The translations under genes and the position numbers were made by a program. Shown here piece after piece: positions 1 to 13,237 of a DNA stretch of 64,000 bases. The notes under the pieces are model-generated. The model was not told the DNA's origin, searched no databases, and saw nothing but the letters and a program-made list of their open reading frames with translations. Each line of letters starts with the position of its first letter. The stretch's first letter is position 1. Source of the DNA: Stratiolaelaps scimitus (lineage: Eukaryota; Arthropoda; Arachnida; Mesostigmata; Laelapidae); assembly GCA_019614645.1 (NCBI GenBank), contig JABWDB010000014.1, positions 4,464,001 to 4,528,000 of the forward strand, in the 5' to 3' direction.

Positions 1-902
1 AAACAGATACGAGAGAGAAAGAGCGAGAGAGAGATAGCGGATGAAAAATCAGAACACCAAGCTAAGCTTTCCGATGTGAGCTGTTCGATTCGAGTGATAT
101 ATATATGCGAAAAGGTACCATGCCGTCTCTCTATCTGTCGATATCGTTTAAAAGAACAGTGCTGTTGTTGTTGCTGTTCACGTTGATGGCTGACCGCGTA
201 TGGCGATTCGTAATCACCATTATGTAATCTAGCCGTATGACCTACCGAGCAGACGTCGAGTAGTCGTTGTGGTACAGTGGCCTACAAGTAACGCTGCGCT
301 ATCATTTCTAGGATATACAGACCCTGACCCCGCTATATCTCTCACGTATACGACCGTTGGGCATTGCTGATGTGTCAGCGGCAACGGTTGGCTCAGATGG
401 CCGGGTTTGTTAGTTAAAGGCATACTATGCTGATCACAAATAGACGAATGGACAAAGATGTAAAGGCGGAATGGGATTTATTAGTTGCGGAACCTTTCAT
501 ATGTGCTGAAATTCTCTGAAATTATAGAATATATCTCTATAGCGAAATTGCGGTCCAACCTTGCCCAATCGTCTTGTTTCACCTGTGCATAAGCGGGAAG
601 GCTGAAACATTGATTTATTGATTTGATTTATGTGTAAACAAAAGGCTAACAATGGTGCCCGGAGGAAGTGCGTAGATACCACTCGGGCGAAGACCGAAAG
701 AGGATCAGGCCGAAAGTACCACTAGGACCTATTAGAGCATTTGTTCAACCTTTTCGTTAATTTTTTCTCTCTATCTCTTATGTATTATTGTGTATAGTCG
801 GATTCGTCAAATCGTTAGTCCTTAAATATGTAACGCCTTTCAAAGTCATGGGAGGTTACATCTGTGCGGGCATCTGTGACAAAGGTGCACAACCTTCCGT
901 GT
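1..902. other. no gene seen
   Basis: A GA-rich start (about 1-40) is followed by mixed sequence. I see no convincing reading frame, splice-flanked exon or RNA gene before the tRNA. The pyrimidine-rich stretch at about 762-790 is unremarkable. Confidence 0.5.
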
Positions 903-975
903 GCCCGGCTAGCTCAGTCGGTAGAGCATGAGACTCTTAATCTCAGGGTCGTGGGTTCGAGCCCCACGTTGGGCG
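903..975 (+). tRNA. tRNA-Lys, anticodon CTT
   Basis: This is a complete 73-base cloverleaf without an intron. The acceptor arm GCCCGGC pairs with the 3' GTTGGGC (one G-T pair), followed by the discriminator base G. The D arm carries the box A sequence TAGCTCAGTCGGTAGAGC. The anticodon loop is CTCTTAA with anticodon CTT, and the T arm carries the box B sequence GGTTCGAGCCC. It matches the standard animal lysine tRNA that reads AAG codons. CCA is not encoded, as expected for a eukaryotic nuclear gene. A strong poly-T terminator is not obvious: the 3' flank is CTTTATATTTTTAAC, whose TTTTT run can serve. It stands alone, with no neighbouring tRNA. Confidence 0.97.
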
Positions 976-1400
976 CTTTATATTTTTAACTCGATTGACA
1001 ACACAGCGCCCGTTATCGCTTGGGCAGAAATCCCTCAGTGAGGGATCCGCCAGGAAGAACTCCACTAGCATACCCAGGCTTTATGCTTACAAAATCTTTC
1101 TTTACATAGGTGCGCATGTTTGACAAATATTTGCAGTTGAATAGCTCAAAAGACATGTGTAATGATGTACCGTTATCGTGACTGCAACAAGGAACGCTAC
1201 CCAAATGAAGTAATTAACAGATTCGACTCGTCAGGGCAGCTAATTAGGGATCCCTCATTATTTCCCTTTACTTATAATACCTGAAGCTGGCTTTGACCCG
1301 AGCTGGGTTACACCTGTCTGTGTGCGACAACGGCCACAAGCTATTTTGGCGTTATAAACATACTATGATATATTGTGACATATTTAAATAGATTAAATAT
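976..1400. other. no gene seen
   Basis: Mixed AT-rich spacer between the tRNA and the first SINE-A copy. No supported feature. Confidence 0.4.
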
Positions 1401-1598
1401 GTCGAGCCCGGTGGTGCGTTCGTGTGCGCCTTACCATCGGAGGAGGCACATGGGTGCACGGGCTCGATCCCCAGGGCTGGACATTTGCATTTTGAAAACA
1501 GGGGGGTTGTCCATCTTATGAAGCCTTATGCCGAAAGCTGTTCTGTAAATGTTAAATGTTTAAGGCTAATGTGAATGAAATTTGCTTAGGTTAAATAT
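1393..1598 (+). mobile_element. SINE-A copy 1, nearly full length with 8-bp flanking repeats
   Basis: The element spans about 1401-1590. It opens GTCGAGCCCGGTG, carries a Pol III box-B-like sequence GGCTCGATCCCC near 1464, then ACATTTGCATTTTGAAAAC and CTTATGAAGCCTTATGCCGAAAGC, and ends TTTAAGGCTAATG. The same blocks in the same order occur near 39.0 kb (+), 18.7 kb (+) and 56.8 kb (-). The octamer TTAAATAT lies on both sides (1393-1400 and 1591-1598), as a target-site duplication would. A box-B-like head followed by an unrelated body is the usual layout of tRNA-derived SINEs moved by a LINE. The box A is not clear. The family name is mine. Confidence 0.7.
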
Positions 1599-2080
1599 TG
1601 AATTAGTTTTTCCTTCGGATGATGACGATGATACGTCAATCTCAATATGTCGTTTTTTATCCAGATGTAGAAAAGGGTTCGAAATCAGTGTTTTTCTTTT
1701 TAGAAAAAACGTATTCTCGTACATTAATCTGTAAATATAGTGCCGCGCACACGGAAGCTAGAAATGAAGGGATGTCACTGGGCAATGCTTTGGATCACAG
1801 GCGAAGGTGATGAACAAAAGCGTCATTTTCATCTAAGGGCGAAAACGAATCAGCATCATGAACTCTTGTCAAATGTTTTTCAGGATACTGGGACGATATT
1901 CAAGCACACCTACCAATAGGAACTCGTCGAAACGACCACGAAGCGAAACTGTTGCCAAGTTGTTCCGATATTTCCCTTCACCAGTGGTGCAACATCATCA
2001 TTATATATGCGGGTGGTGCTGATATTGTGTATACAGGCATTATCGTGAGCAATTGTAGTTGTCGTCATGGATAAATTCGA
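1599..2080. other. no gene seen
   Basis: AT-rich spacer. The short open frame at 1619-1810 on the plus strand has no supporting signal. Confidence 0.4.
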
Positions 2081-3780
2081 GAAGCGACAAGTTTGTTGTG
2101 GCGTTCCTAACCTCCTGCCTCGGATGGACAGAAACAACAACAACAGCAACAACAACAACAACAAATCTGAAAGTCAACCGTATACATTTCGAGTTATTAT
2201 CGTTTTGACAACAGCAACAACACAACACGACAAGACGACGACAAGAACCACGAGCGTGGTTCGTATTGTTCCATAGGTCCAGCAGTCAGCCAGCAAGCGA
2301 TTATAGTTTAGCTGCTTGCCACTGGTAGTTAGTTAGTTAGTAGCAGAGTAGTGATTGTGGCTGTGGTGGCAGCGGTTTTGTCTTCTTCTTCTTCTAGTTC
2401 ATCTCCACCTTGTTCGTTGTTCACCAACTGAGCTGTAAACGGCGCCGTCTGTCTCTGTATCAGAGGTCGTCTCGTTGCTACTGCTGCTGTCATTGACCAG
2501 TGTCAGGCCACCCTAAAGCTGAAACCGAATAAAGTGGCCAACGGTTACAATAGCGCCAACCACCACTGAGACAGCACTAATGGGGGCCAAACAGAAATGG
2601 GCTACGGACAGCACTCGACGAACAGCGGTGGCATCAGCCGGAGACGGCGCCGGCGGTGGTAACGGCGGCCACGATTAGGGTTCATCAAATACTGCTGACC
2701 CCCTCGGCAGTAGCTGAAGCGGCGGCTGCCGACGCCGCCGCCGCCACCGCCACCACTGTTGCCACACAACGTATCTTATCATCCGAGGCAGCAATAGGCG
2801 GCACCAGCAGTGGTCAGTCAATGTCAGTAGAACAGCAGTAGCCATGGAAAGCAACACGGCACTATTACGACTGGCGGCTCATAGAAGACATGAAAGGATG
2901 AGCAGACAACCCCGCAGAGTCACCCAGGGCTGCAGCAGCAGCAGTCGCCGCCGCCATTAGCCGACTCTGGACACACGCCTGCCATAACCAGATAGCCACA
3001 TAGGATCTATAATAGTAATCCCGCTGCTGTTGAGCAGAACTGCTGCTGCTGCTAGCGCCGCTGAACCAGAACCGCGCAGCGGACACCAGCACCAGCAGCA
3101 GCAGAACCACCACAGCAGCAGCAATGATAACAGCGAGCATAAGGTAAATAAATACAAGCGATTTTTTTGCGCCGCTGCTTATTTTTCAGCTGGGGCCGTT
3201 CGTCCGCACACAACAGCCATCACGTGTGGCCTCTCCCAGATGCCTTGGCGGCCAGAGCCAAGCCAGCGCACGTTGTGATTCTACTCGACCCGTATTTAGG
3301 CGGCTCTGAGACGGCTACCGTCTAAGCGTGAGCGGATGCCAACTGAATGACCTTCCGATATCGCCCCTGAGCGCTCGTGCGTTGTTGGCCGTCGGGGGGG
3401 CGGGGGTGGGGGGGTGTGGGCAACAGTTGATGACCGTGATGATGGTGAACCTCAGGTGAATGTCGGCCACAACAGCAGCTGACGAAGATCGCTCCGACAT
3501 CCGCCAACGGGACCCCCCCGTTGACAGCAATTGGAGACTAAACGCCCCGGACGACTGCTGTTGCTGTTTGCACAGGTTGTATTGTGTGCGACTCGTGTCA
3601 TATGTCGCCGTTACCATCAGGATTCGTCGGTTAGTTCACGAGAAGAGGAGACGAAATGAAAACGAGCCGTGGTCAGCGCTGGTGGAAAAAAAAGCGGTAA
3701 AAGTTGACGGTGAGCCTGACGACATTGAAGTCACCTACAGACATAGCTACAGAAGGACAGGGGAAATCAATTAGTAGGAC
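2081..3780. promoter_or_regulatory. triplet-repeat and GC-rich island, possible promoter or untranslated exon
   Basis: Base composition changes sharply from the AT-rich flanks. There is a (CAA)n run at 2132-2165, a GCC/GAC triplet cluster at about 2720-2756, CAG/CAA clusters between 2930 and 3125, and homopolymeric G near 3395-3415. In arthropods such islands are often 5' untranslated exons or promoters of regulatory genes, or glutamine- and alanine-rich coding exons. I found no reading frame here with coherent splice sites: several open frames exist on both strands, as expected from stop-poor triplet repeats. I make no product call. Confidence 0.3.
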
Positions 3781-6700
3781 CATTCGATTATATGACATTA
3801 ACGACTCGACGTCTGTTTGGACCAATTCGCTGTTCACTAATAAGTTTGTCAATAAATAATCAAATAATGGATAAGGTTGTGGAAGGAACATGCGAGTAGC
3901 TGTTTTTTTTGTTAAACTTAGATTACACGTATGAGTCCGGTTCAGGAAAATATAAATTGTCTGAGAACCTGCTGTGCAGGACATGCTCTCTTGTCCGGTG
4001 GTAACGAAATCATCTTATTTTAGAGCGGACGTCTCTGTGCTAAAATTATGCGGCGGTATCTGGTCGCCGAGCTCAGCTATAATCGTTAGTTTCAGGAAAC
4101 TATGCGCCATATCTCCACCTTGGTTCAATAGAGAATTAAAAAGATTACATCTCAAAAATACCTGCAATAAGCTATTTTATTATCTACAGAGTTTCAATGG
4201 AAATAAACGATTATAAACAAACTCAATAAATCAGCTAATAAAGGCGTTGTTCACGACGAGCTACTGTGCTCTCATCACTCGCCGCCCGATCTTCCAGTCG
4301 GAACGCACTAACTTCGTATAGGCATGACCGCAGCGTATCGCGAATCGTCAGAGGGGCACGCGACGGTTGCACTCGATGTTCACAGAAAAACAATACGGAC
4401 AACATATGCTGATCTTAATTAATATAATAGCATATTTTATACACAAAACAAAACAATAAAACTTCCACATATGCTAGTACTTTATAATTCAACGTTCTGT
4501 GGATTTCTAATCAAAGGATCTACTGACTTCTTTATGAAATAAGAGCATACCATATATATATATATATATATATATACGTTCCTAATTATATTGTTTAATT
4601 TAATTACTAATCGCTTTATTCACCCTTAATATCATTGCTCATTAAGTCGGGAGAGATTAAAGGCACACATCAGCGACGAGTAGCGTGCAACTTCAACATT
4701 CGATCCGCTTTGTATTTATTTTATAATGAATAGAAAATACAACTTTAAAAAATATTTCCAAAAAAAAAATTTAAAAAACCATTCATCTTATGTTGTGTGT
4801 TTATGTTCAAGAATGGATACTAGATGTCGATGTGTGAGCAATACGCACGGAACTTACGATGCGATTTAATTAATTTATATATATATATAATGACACATCA
4901 TATATGCATCTTCTTTGTGGTCAAGCAAATATAATCGAGTCAAGCAATATATAACTATGTTAGAGTAGTGGCACTATATTCCCGTTCGTCTAAACTCCAT
5001 CTTTTCTTTATTAGCAAAAAGAATGTTCTACTTAAACGATTGCTATTAAACGGTTTGAGAGTATGTTCAATCATTGAGTCATATGTATGTTCGCTAACAA
5101 CTATATATAAAAGGTTTTCTGCGACTATCGATAATAGGAGTCTATGAAGCCATCGATTAGGTCACTTGCGTGTCGTCGGCCTCTGCGAACAGACCATCAA
5201 TGATCACAGAAAAACGCCTTCGCTCAGCAGTTCAATGCATTTCCTTATCGGCAAGCGAAAAGTCCTTTCTATTGTTGACGGAGACAGCGGGGGAGGCGAC
5301 GCAGCCTGATCGGGATGGCTAACGCCCATATCTCTGATTGCGTTACCATACAAAGCATGAACAGCAGAGTCCATCTCTGACTCAAATCTCAGTGTTGGCA
5401 TATGGTGATCGAAGCAACATTATAGAATGGTATAAAGTTCGCAGCATCAAACACAGATGAAAACCTCCGGCTAGCTATACACAAATGTAAGGAGTGTTCG
5501 GGGTACGAGTTGAGGGCATACTTTGTAAGTTACCACTGATACAGCCATACAATTTAACAGATAGAACAATGAATCAGTAGACAGTAACTCCAATGCGTCT
5601 ACCAGAGAATGACTGCCCGGGTGATGAACATATAGGATATCGTCTTGAGCTCTGTTTGGTAGAGTATGCCACAGGTTGCTCGGGCAACTACGCGGTCACG
5701 TCTGGGCTGTAGCTACGCTTGACAATTTTCATGAGAATATCCGCGTTTTGTTTTAAACTTTGCCGCAAAATAAATATTTAGATACTAGTATTTAAATAGG
5801 ATAAATGTCCTAGAAAAAGATAAGAAGGGATACTCCACGAATAGTAAACTTTACTTAAAAGCCCATCAGCGTTTCAAAATTTCACAGTACGGCGCCAATA
5901 CACATTACTACAACTTCAATTCAAGCACTCATTTATTAACTAAAAGTGATGGTACAATTGGTTTGAACTTAAATAATATAAATTTATAATAATATACACT
6001 AATATATTTACAAAATAAAACAAGAAACATTGTAGGGGAGAGTACCTTCACATCGTCAAGTTTTGCTTAGTCTCCCATAGCATTGCGCAATTTTACTAAT
6101 ACGCTGTAGATTCGTCTAGCTAAATATCTGAGCACTTGAGCCACTAGGCAGCATTCTGATACACCCGCAAGCTCAGCGCGTATTTCATTATATTAACTAA
6201 TGTGTCAAATAGCCGCACAGTTTCATTTGTGCCATTCAAAGTATCCTGCCGCATAAAACCCCCGAGGTGATCACATAATTGAACTGAATGTTTTGACCGT
6301 TATAGAAAGCAATTCACCTTCGGCTTCTTTATGAAAATCTAGCTTTAGGATATGTTACTATAGAAAGACGAAGAGGTTATTTTTGCTTATGCATGGATTT
6401 AGCGATATTTAGCGAGGCACTGCAGAAAAACACATGCCTACCTTAAGGAGCTCTACGAATTAAGAAAAAAAAAGGGATCCAAATGTCTGCCTCATTTGTC
6501 TTTTGAAAACGTTGAACGTTCGTTTGATGGTACACATCTCCAAGAATAATGTTTCCTTGTTAGTAACATGTATTCTCTGGCCTATATATATATATATATA
6601 TTGTCTGTGCTTCTCTTTATGAAAATGCTCTAATATATCATTCGCATCTGCTGAAAATCCTAAGCCTCATAGATACATTACACATCACAAATACAACTAA

Positions 6701-7533
6701 CATTTAGTATATTTTTTTCCACAGCATCTCACCCCCTCTCCCCCGGCCCCAGCGAGACGCGGAGATCAATCATACGCTAGGTTGTTGTGTTGTCTGTGTG
6801 TTTGTATGTGTGTCAGTCTGCGACTATGTCCCCAATACTCAAGCCTGGTTAGCTGTTAGGTTAGCTAGGTCTTCTCTCCGGGACGAGATTGTCCTTCTTG
6901 TCGCTGGCGGCGCGGCAGCCGAGAGAGCGAGAGAGATGGATGTCGCTGTCAGGGTAGTCATCACCGGCAAGTATCCCGAACATCGAGATATGGCACTAGA
7001 GGCACACATTACCATATAACATCGTAGCATCGACCACTGTCAACTGGCCACAGCTGAACAGGCTGCGTCTATCCAGCTAGTCGATATCGTCTCGTGAACA
7101 CACCGCTGCTTTATGTGTTTTGTCGACCGAGTTTTAGCTCGTGTCTCGATGCCGATATGTATTATGTCTATGGGTATGTTCGTCTGTTTGTCGGCGTTTG
7201 CTGAGAGTTTCAATATAGACCAAACTGACGACGGCTCAACTGCGACTACAGTTCTACAGGCGACTCTGTTTCATTGTGGCCGTCGTACGATACGATTGCC
7301 TTCGTTAGTTCTCCTTCTACGAGTTACCCTCTCCGATTAGACTAGGTGTTCCCGTTCTAGCATCTTTCACCCTCTGATCGTTCAGTCTGGGTCGCTGCGT
7401 TCCTGTTGCTCGGTGGAAATCGCTCGGTGGTGATGCTCGCATGAACATACATTGAACAATGTAGGAGGACATCTCCGGCCAGTTTGGGCTTCACTTTCAA
7501 TGGGAGGATTATACCACACGGCTATACACACAC

Positions 7534-7534
<1 letters not shown>
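3781..7534. other. AT-rich spacer with short TA tracts
   Basis: Contains (TA)n at 4552-4576 and 6583-6601 and several short A or T runs. I see no splice-flanked open frame or RNA gene. Confidence 0.45.

Positions 7535-7576
<42 letters not shown>
7535..7576. repeat. (TA)21 microsatellite
   Basis: Uninterrupted TA dinucleotide run of about 42 bases, preceded by a short CA-rich stretch. Open frames across it that read as Tyr-Ile repeats are artefacts. Confidence 0.95.
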
Positions 7577-7579
<3 letters not shown>

Positions 7580-10500
7580 GATAATATAATGTTAATACAG
7601 AGCGAAACAGCAGTTAACCCCGTTTGGTGCCGATCGACAACGCTGGGCGGCAGTAGAGCGACTTGCTGCGACGTATTATTTCACACGAAATTAGATTGGC
7701 CGATGATGATAATAGTGATGTTTGCCTGGTAATTATGACGAGGTGGCTTGCCAGGTGGCCAATGAGTGCTGGCCAGTGAAAATGATCATTTGTGGACGCG
7801 TTGTATCATCCTACAGCCCTAGAATAAATGTAGAAATGTATTGCAACAATAATTCACGTTCGAGAGACACCGAGAGAGATCCTTGCATCTAGTGAGCTTT
7901 AATCTTGCTACTACCAACTATAGCTAAGCAAACATAGGTGCTCAACACGGAAGAGCGAACTGAGTGAAATATCTTTGTATTTTATGGCTTTGAAGACTTT
8001 CGCGCTGAAATGTTCAACGAACATTTCGTTGAAAACGAGGCGGCGTTTGTTATATCGCTGCATGAAGAATAGGCTTTTTTTAAAAGCCTATAAAATTGTG
8101 TAGGCAGCCGAAAGCCGACTGTTTGCTATGAGGTCGTTGGCAACATGCAACACACGTGTTATTGTATAGGCTTCCACAAGCCAATTTGACCGCAAGATAC
8201 CACTACCGGCACGCATCAACCGAATTCGTGTACTAGGCAGCCTTATAATAACAACCCAAAAAGCTGCTTGAAGTTCCCCACAATCGATGTATCATGAAGG
8301 CTGATGTACACATAGTATTGAATCAATTCTCTCCCTCTCTCTTTCTCAATATATATATATATTATACACATATATATATATATTATATATGCCAACGATT
8401 GCAGCGAAAGCTAGCGACGTTTTACAAAATACCAACACTTATGTATATGATAATTTGACAGAGTATTATTTTACCGCTTGCCGGAATCCCACTATTTGTT
8501 TGCTAAGAATTTGCAATTTTTTCCCTTTTCACATAATATAAACCATCACCAACCGTCCAATCTTCACTCGCCAGCCACCATCTTCTAATAAGCCAGCAAA
8601 CGTTGACAAACATCCCGATGAATTCAGGAAGTCCACCTACTTCCGTGATTAACAGCTTCGCCGGTGACGACTTTCGAAAAAAAAATTCGCCGCCCCATCG
8701 TTCATCATCGTCGCCAGCATTGTCTCCAGCCACCTGCGGTTTCTTCGATATTGATTGCTTCCGACTGCAGCAGACGCTAACAGAAGTTAGTGTAACGCAT
8801 TAAATCAATCTTTATTCTATTGTTGTTTATTGACTTCGGCGAAATAAATGTAAATACTGTAGTTTTCGCTGCTTTGACGTCACACTGGTGCAAGCGAAAC
8901 ACGGCGAGATCATATTCTCCTGGTGGGTGAATGTAAAACGCTATTTGGCTGGATTTGTTTCTCTAGCGACGTTGGATCTGGGAGAACTGCTGCTAGTTGT
9001 CTGTCTCCTCTCTACACTGTGGACTCTTCGGCAGAGAACTGTCCTGCATCCGCTTAAAATTGTTTTGTCTGGCCTTTGATTTAACGCCAGCTACCGACGG
9101 ATTCAACTGGCAAGACGCAGTTGTAGACTTGTGACCTGTTGGCGTTTTGATCAACGATCGCCACGGTAGTCAGAGCGACTTTTACAGCGAAACATTTGCT
9201 TAGGATGGGTAGTCGAGGCACACATATGGCACAGACACTCGTATGAGGTTCGGCGGAGTCGCATCTGCAAATGGCAAAGAGCGTTAATGTCACCTTCATT
9301 ATACGTATACGTAATTAATCTTGGTTAGCATCATTCTGCGGCGTTCTACGTGAGTCGTTCAAGGAAAATCTACTGTTTATTGCTCCCTAGTCGATGGTCC
9401 TGGACGTTCGCCTTATGGTGTCAATATATTCCATTCTATCCGTTCCAGTAGAAATAGCAAGGGCAATACATGTAACTATAATATGTGGACAGATGCATCC
9501 ACCTACACATTGTACTACTCTTCAGAACATCAGTGCATAATGGAACTAACGGTGATAATTGACGCCTAAGATATTCCGGTAATTGTCCTTGGTGGCATGA
9601 ACATCAATGTATTGATTGCACGTGAGAAGTCGCTTTATCGCTAACCTTTCGTCCATGTCATCTCAATGGTTGCTACCCGTGATTGATGGAGAGTTCACCA
9701 GGGAACACAACAGCCTGAAACGTCTGTGAATCGTCCAGTTCGCCCTCGCTCTCGTAGTTCACCAGTAGTTCAAGTAAAGTGTAATCGTTACTTTGGTGCT
9801 ATTCAATTAAATACAAATGCTCCGTGAATAGGATTTCAATAGGATATCGTTGTGAGCTATATTGCCGCAGACTATGAGGACAAGTTCAAGCTATGGTATA
9901 CATAGCTGCATATAAGCAAGCATAATAAGCAATTATTGTTGAAATGTGTCAATAGCTCTGTCGAGTGAAGAGATTACAGAATACTAATAATAATGATACC
10001 CAGCATACTACAGGATAACCTCCACTTGACCAATTATTAAGTGCCCCAGAACGAGAAACAGCCGAGTCTCGGACTGTGGCGCCGCTGCAGAAGATATTTC
10101 GTTTGAGACAAAACATCCCGTTCGTTTTAGGTTTCACGGTAGATCTTCTTAAACATACGGATGTCTGCTGAGTGATGTATGTATTCACTAATGGATGGGA
10201 GCTTGATACACTCCGACGATCTGTTGCAGCGCTTAGTTACTCTGAGGACGAACCTAGTCGGAACCTGATTGAAGGCATCAGTGTGTTTTTTCTGAAAACC
10301 GGGCCTCCACACGGGGAAACAACACAGATAAATGTGTACGACAAGACTCTTATAAAGAGCGAAGCAAAGTTAGCTTTCTCAATAAGAACGCATCTAAAGA
10401 TCATATTTCGAATTGGCGAAGCCGAGCGAACAGTTTCGACAACATGTAGACAAGTGCCCCTGGCTCCTGATCGAACAATTTCCCTTGACAATAGAGTCGT

Positions 10501-12691
10501 TGAGAGAGTAGCTCTTGCTGTATGCGCCGCTGCTCCGGACAGCACACAGGGTATGGTGATCAGAATGACGTGTTGATGACGTCGCAAGCCCACAGCATCA
10601 GTTGACGCCTGCAAAAGGGGCTCTAAAGTCTGACGAGAGATTGGGCAACTTCAAACCATCGAACATTTCCCTCCCTCGGATTAGTCACCAATTTACTAGT
10701 CTTCAGATACAGACCCGATAGTTGGCTCTTGGAATGATACATTGTAACGCTGATTCTCGGTGGAGTTTCCTATTGTATACTTGCTTGTGCCGTGTGTCCT
10801 TGGTGGTGGGTGAGAGCAAGATCGTTGTAGAAGCCATTTCAGTATATCATATATAGGAAGTATAAAATAATCAAATTGTTATGTGCAAAATCCCCATGGC
10901 TCAGCTGTGGGGACAATTATCTTTATCGTCTCTATTAAATGCCTTCTGTGCCTATCGAGTATCGTGGGACACAGTGCGTGTCGCATGTTGCGCCGATGAC
11001 CTCGGCCTCATCGTCAAACTGATTCGCTAAGGTTGCTCTCTGTTACTCTGGCGTCAGTGACTTTCGGACTGAAGTGACCGGTGGTAAGACATGGTATGAT
11101 CAACGTGGGCTTGCTATAAAAGTTTGTGGAATCTAAGGACTTTTTTTCCGAACAATTCCGTGCTCTATCGATATATCGATTAATTCGACCAATTTTGATG
11201 GGGTCCTTAGCTTCATTAGCAACGTGCCTTGGAGTGACATTCGGACAAAGATCAGAGTGGACCAGCCACATCCTCAGGATACGTCCATACGGATATGAGC
11301 ACATCGAACATGGAGGACCCCTTTCACGCGGACTATCCGGAACCGTCAAGTGCTCCGCTCAGAATTACTGAGTTAAACTGCACAGCGTTGGCCGTTGACT
11401 TATGCCTGTCGTAATCATTATATAATCAAGAAATATTATTATTTCTCGAAAATATCCCACATATTATGAGATGATAATTTTTGCACTAGAAATCCATCAG
11501 ACGGGACCTATTATTAAATCATCTTTCGTTGATATCAGCCTGCTCAAGACGGCTGTGTTATTCCTTGCTCGTATGTGTGAATAAAGCTTACTTCAATCGT
11601 AGATCGTTAAACTAACGTTCGAGGAACGCCAGCGAGTGGACGTCTATCGGATCGCTGACAGAGGAACATTGCCCCGCGCCCCCGACCAGCGCCATGTACG
11701 AATGGCAGTTCCCCATACGCTTAGAGGTCACAAAACTTGCTACGGTGGACTCGATCATATTTTCGGGCCACCTGCCAACTGAGAATAGAAACTTTTGAAA
11801 TCTCTCTGTCTCTCGCTCTCCTTCTCAATTACTGTATGAATTGTTCGCCGTTTCGTCGTTGCCATTCCCCTACGTATACTACTCCCTCCAGAAGTCACCC
11901 CCAGCTGACGAGTGCGTGCCACTGTTGTATCAAATGGCGATGGCCTAATGCACGAAGCCATTACGGCTGCCGCACGCAAACGACACCAGCTCGCTAAATC
12001 TCAAGCTCGTTCGTCCGCATGTGGACGCGATCAGCACGCTAGCCAATACAGGCGAACAGAGACGAACAGTCCGTCCCTTCGAACACACGCCGCCGCCGCC
12101 GCTCGATGCGTGGGGCCTGACCAAGAACGGTGAGGGACACAATTCTGGTGGACGCAATGGTTCAACAGCGTGGTGACGCACGTTGCCTGTCAGTGGCACC
12201 ACTGCTAGCGGCGAGGCTAGTGATTTGCCGAGCTAGAAGTCGATTCGCACAGTGACTTTACGAGAACGACTGTCTCCCTCGTGCAACGGCGTCGCTGCCA
12301 AATTGCAGACCGTTCTACAAAGCGCAAACAGCCCGCGCTCCCCGGGTATTGAGTGATTGCCGGCATTGCCAAAAAAAAAATGATGTAGTCCAGCCGAGCA
12401 GCAAGCACAGGACAAAAACAAATGCACTCGTGGCAATAATACACGTTTCTTATACGGCTCGATCGGTAGGCTTGCCGTAGGGTCCTATTAATATCGAAAG
12501 GCAAACAGGACACACCGAAAGCCGGGCCACGGACGGAACGTTCATTTGCCTTCACTTGTTACGCAATAGGCGAAGCACTAGGGTCAGATATGTTTAAGGA
12601 CTCGAAGGTCATAACCTGACTCTGAATCCCCAAAGTCTAAATGCAAGCTTCATGCTGTTAGTGCTTTAATGCATGATTGTCGTGCGCTTAC
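7577..12691. other. long stretch without a supported gene
   Basis: Mixed sequence with an interrupted TA tract at 8350-8390 and a short hairpin near 8070-8092. Open frames occur on both strands at 10,172-10,614, each about 125-134 codons, but neither has a good splice context or a recognisable domain. On the minus strand at 9081-9260 an acceptor-like TTTGCCATTTGCAG precedes about 40 open codons, again without a good donor. Nothing here reaches the level of a call. Confidence 0.4.
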
Positions 12692-12776
12692 CTGGAGGCA
12701 GACTAAATAATACACGAATGACAATCGTATGACGACCACAACGTAACAAGCACCTGTGCAAACCCAGCAGCGGCAT
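12692..12776 (-). CDS. weak candidate first exon (28 codons)
   Basis: The ATG at 12,776 (A at -3) opens 28 codons ending in phase 1 at a strong donor, CCAG|GTAAGC. The encoded start, MPLLGLHRCLLRCG, is basic and mildly hydrophobic but not a clear signal peptide. No partner exon was found downstream (lower coordinates). The frame is short enough to arise by chance. The only real support is the quality of the donor and the start context. Confidence 0.18.
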
Positions 12777-12935
12777 CCTTCTTCTATCTAGATTTCGTTT
12801 ATAAATCAGTATACGTCAATTCAGCATGCCCAGTCTGCATTGTAGGCGTCATCAATTGTCGTGTGAAGTTTTGTCCCGTCAAATCCATTAGCCTGGAAAT
12901 AAGGCGAAATGCGATTGCGCGTTCATCCGTCTCTA

Positions 12936-12950
12936 AGTGGCATCCCCTCA
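12936..12950. repeat. target-site duplication, left copy (SINE-B)
   Basis: AGTGGCATCCCCTCA, identical to 13,223-13,237 on the other side of the SINE. Confidence 0.92.
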
Positions 12951-13222
12951 CGTGCTTTTTTTTGTTTTTTTGAGCTGACCCTCAGCTGTTCCCCTATCTG
13001 ACAGGCCTCAGCTCTTAACCTTTTTGGTATTACTATGAGGACCTGTCGGGGACACCTTTGCTTATTCTCTTCCTTACTCGTACCTGACAAGAATCTTCAG
13101 ATAAAGAAAGATGATAAAGAACTCCAAAGATTCTCCGCGTCTGACAGGATCTGAACCCAACACTACACGTGTCCCTCCGTTCTCGTAGTCTAAGACGCTC
13201 ACCACTAGACCATCCAGGGGAC
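12951..13222 (-). mobile_element. SINE-B, complete tRNA-derived element
   Basis: Read on the minus strand, the element starts GTCCCCTGG at 13,222. Box A is TGGTCTAGTGGTGAGCGTC (13,194-13,212) and box B is GGGTTCAGATCC (13,147-13,158), the internal Pol III promoter of a tRNA. A body unrelated to tRNA follows, ending GAGGGTCAGCTC and then an A-rich tail (12,956-12,971, interrupted once). The 272-bp unit lies between perfect 15-bp direct repeats, so it was inserted by target-primed reverse transcription using a LINE's machinery. Exact duplications and an intact tail suggest a fairly recent insertion. The box A sequence resembles tRNA-Glu or tRNA-Asp, but parentage cannot be fixed by eye. It encodes no protein. 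A decayed tail of the same family may lie near 47.0 kb. Confidence 0.92.
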
Positions 13223-13237
13223 AGTGGCATCCCCTCA
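13223..13237. repeat. target-site duplication, right copy (SINE-B)
   Basis: Perfect repeat of 12,936-12,950, abutting the 5' end of the minus-strand SINE. Confidence 0.92.

Noticed and set aside
10172..10614. Open frames of 125-134 codons on both strands
   Set aside because: Length is within chance for the window, and there is no splice context, domain or polyadenylation signal to choose between strands.
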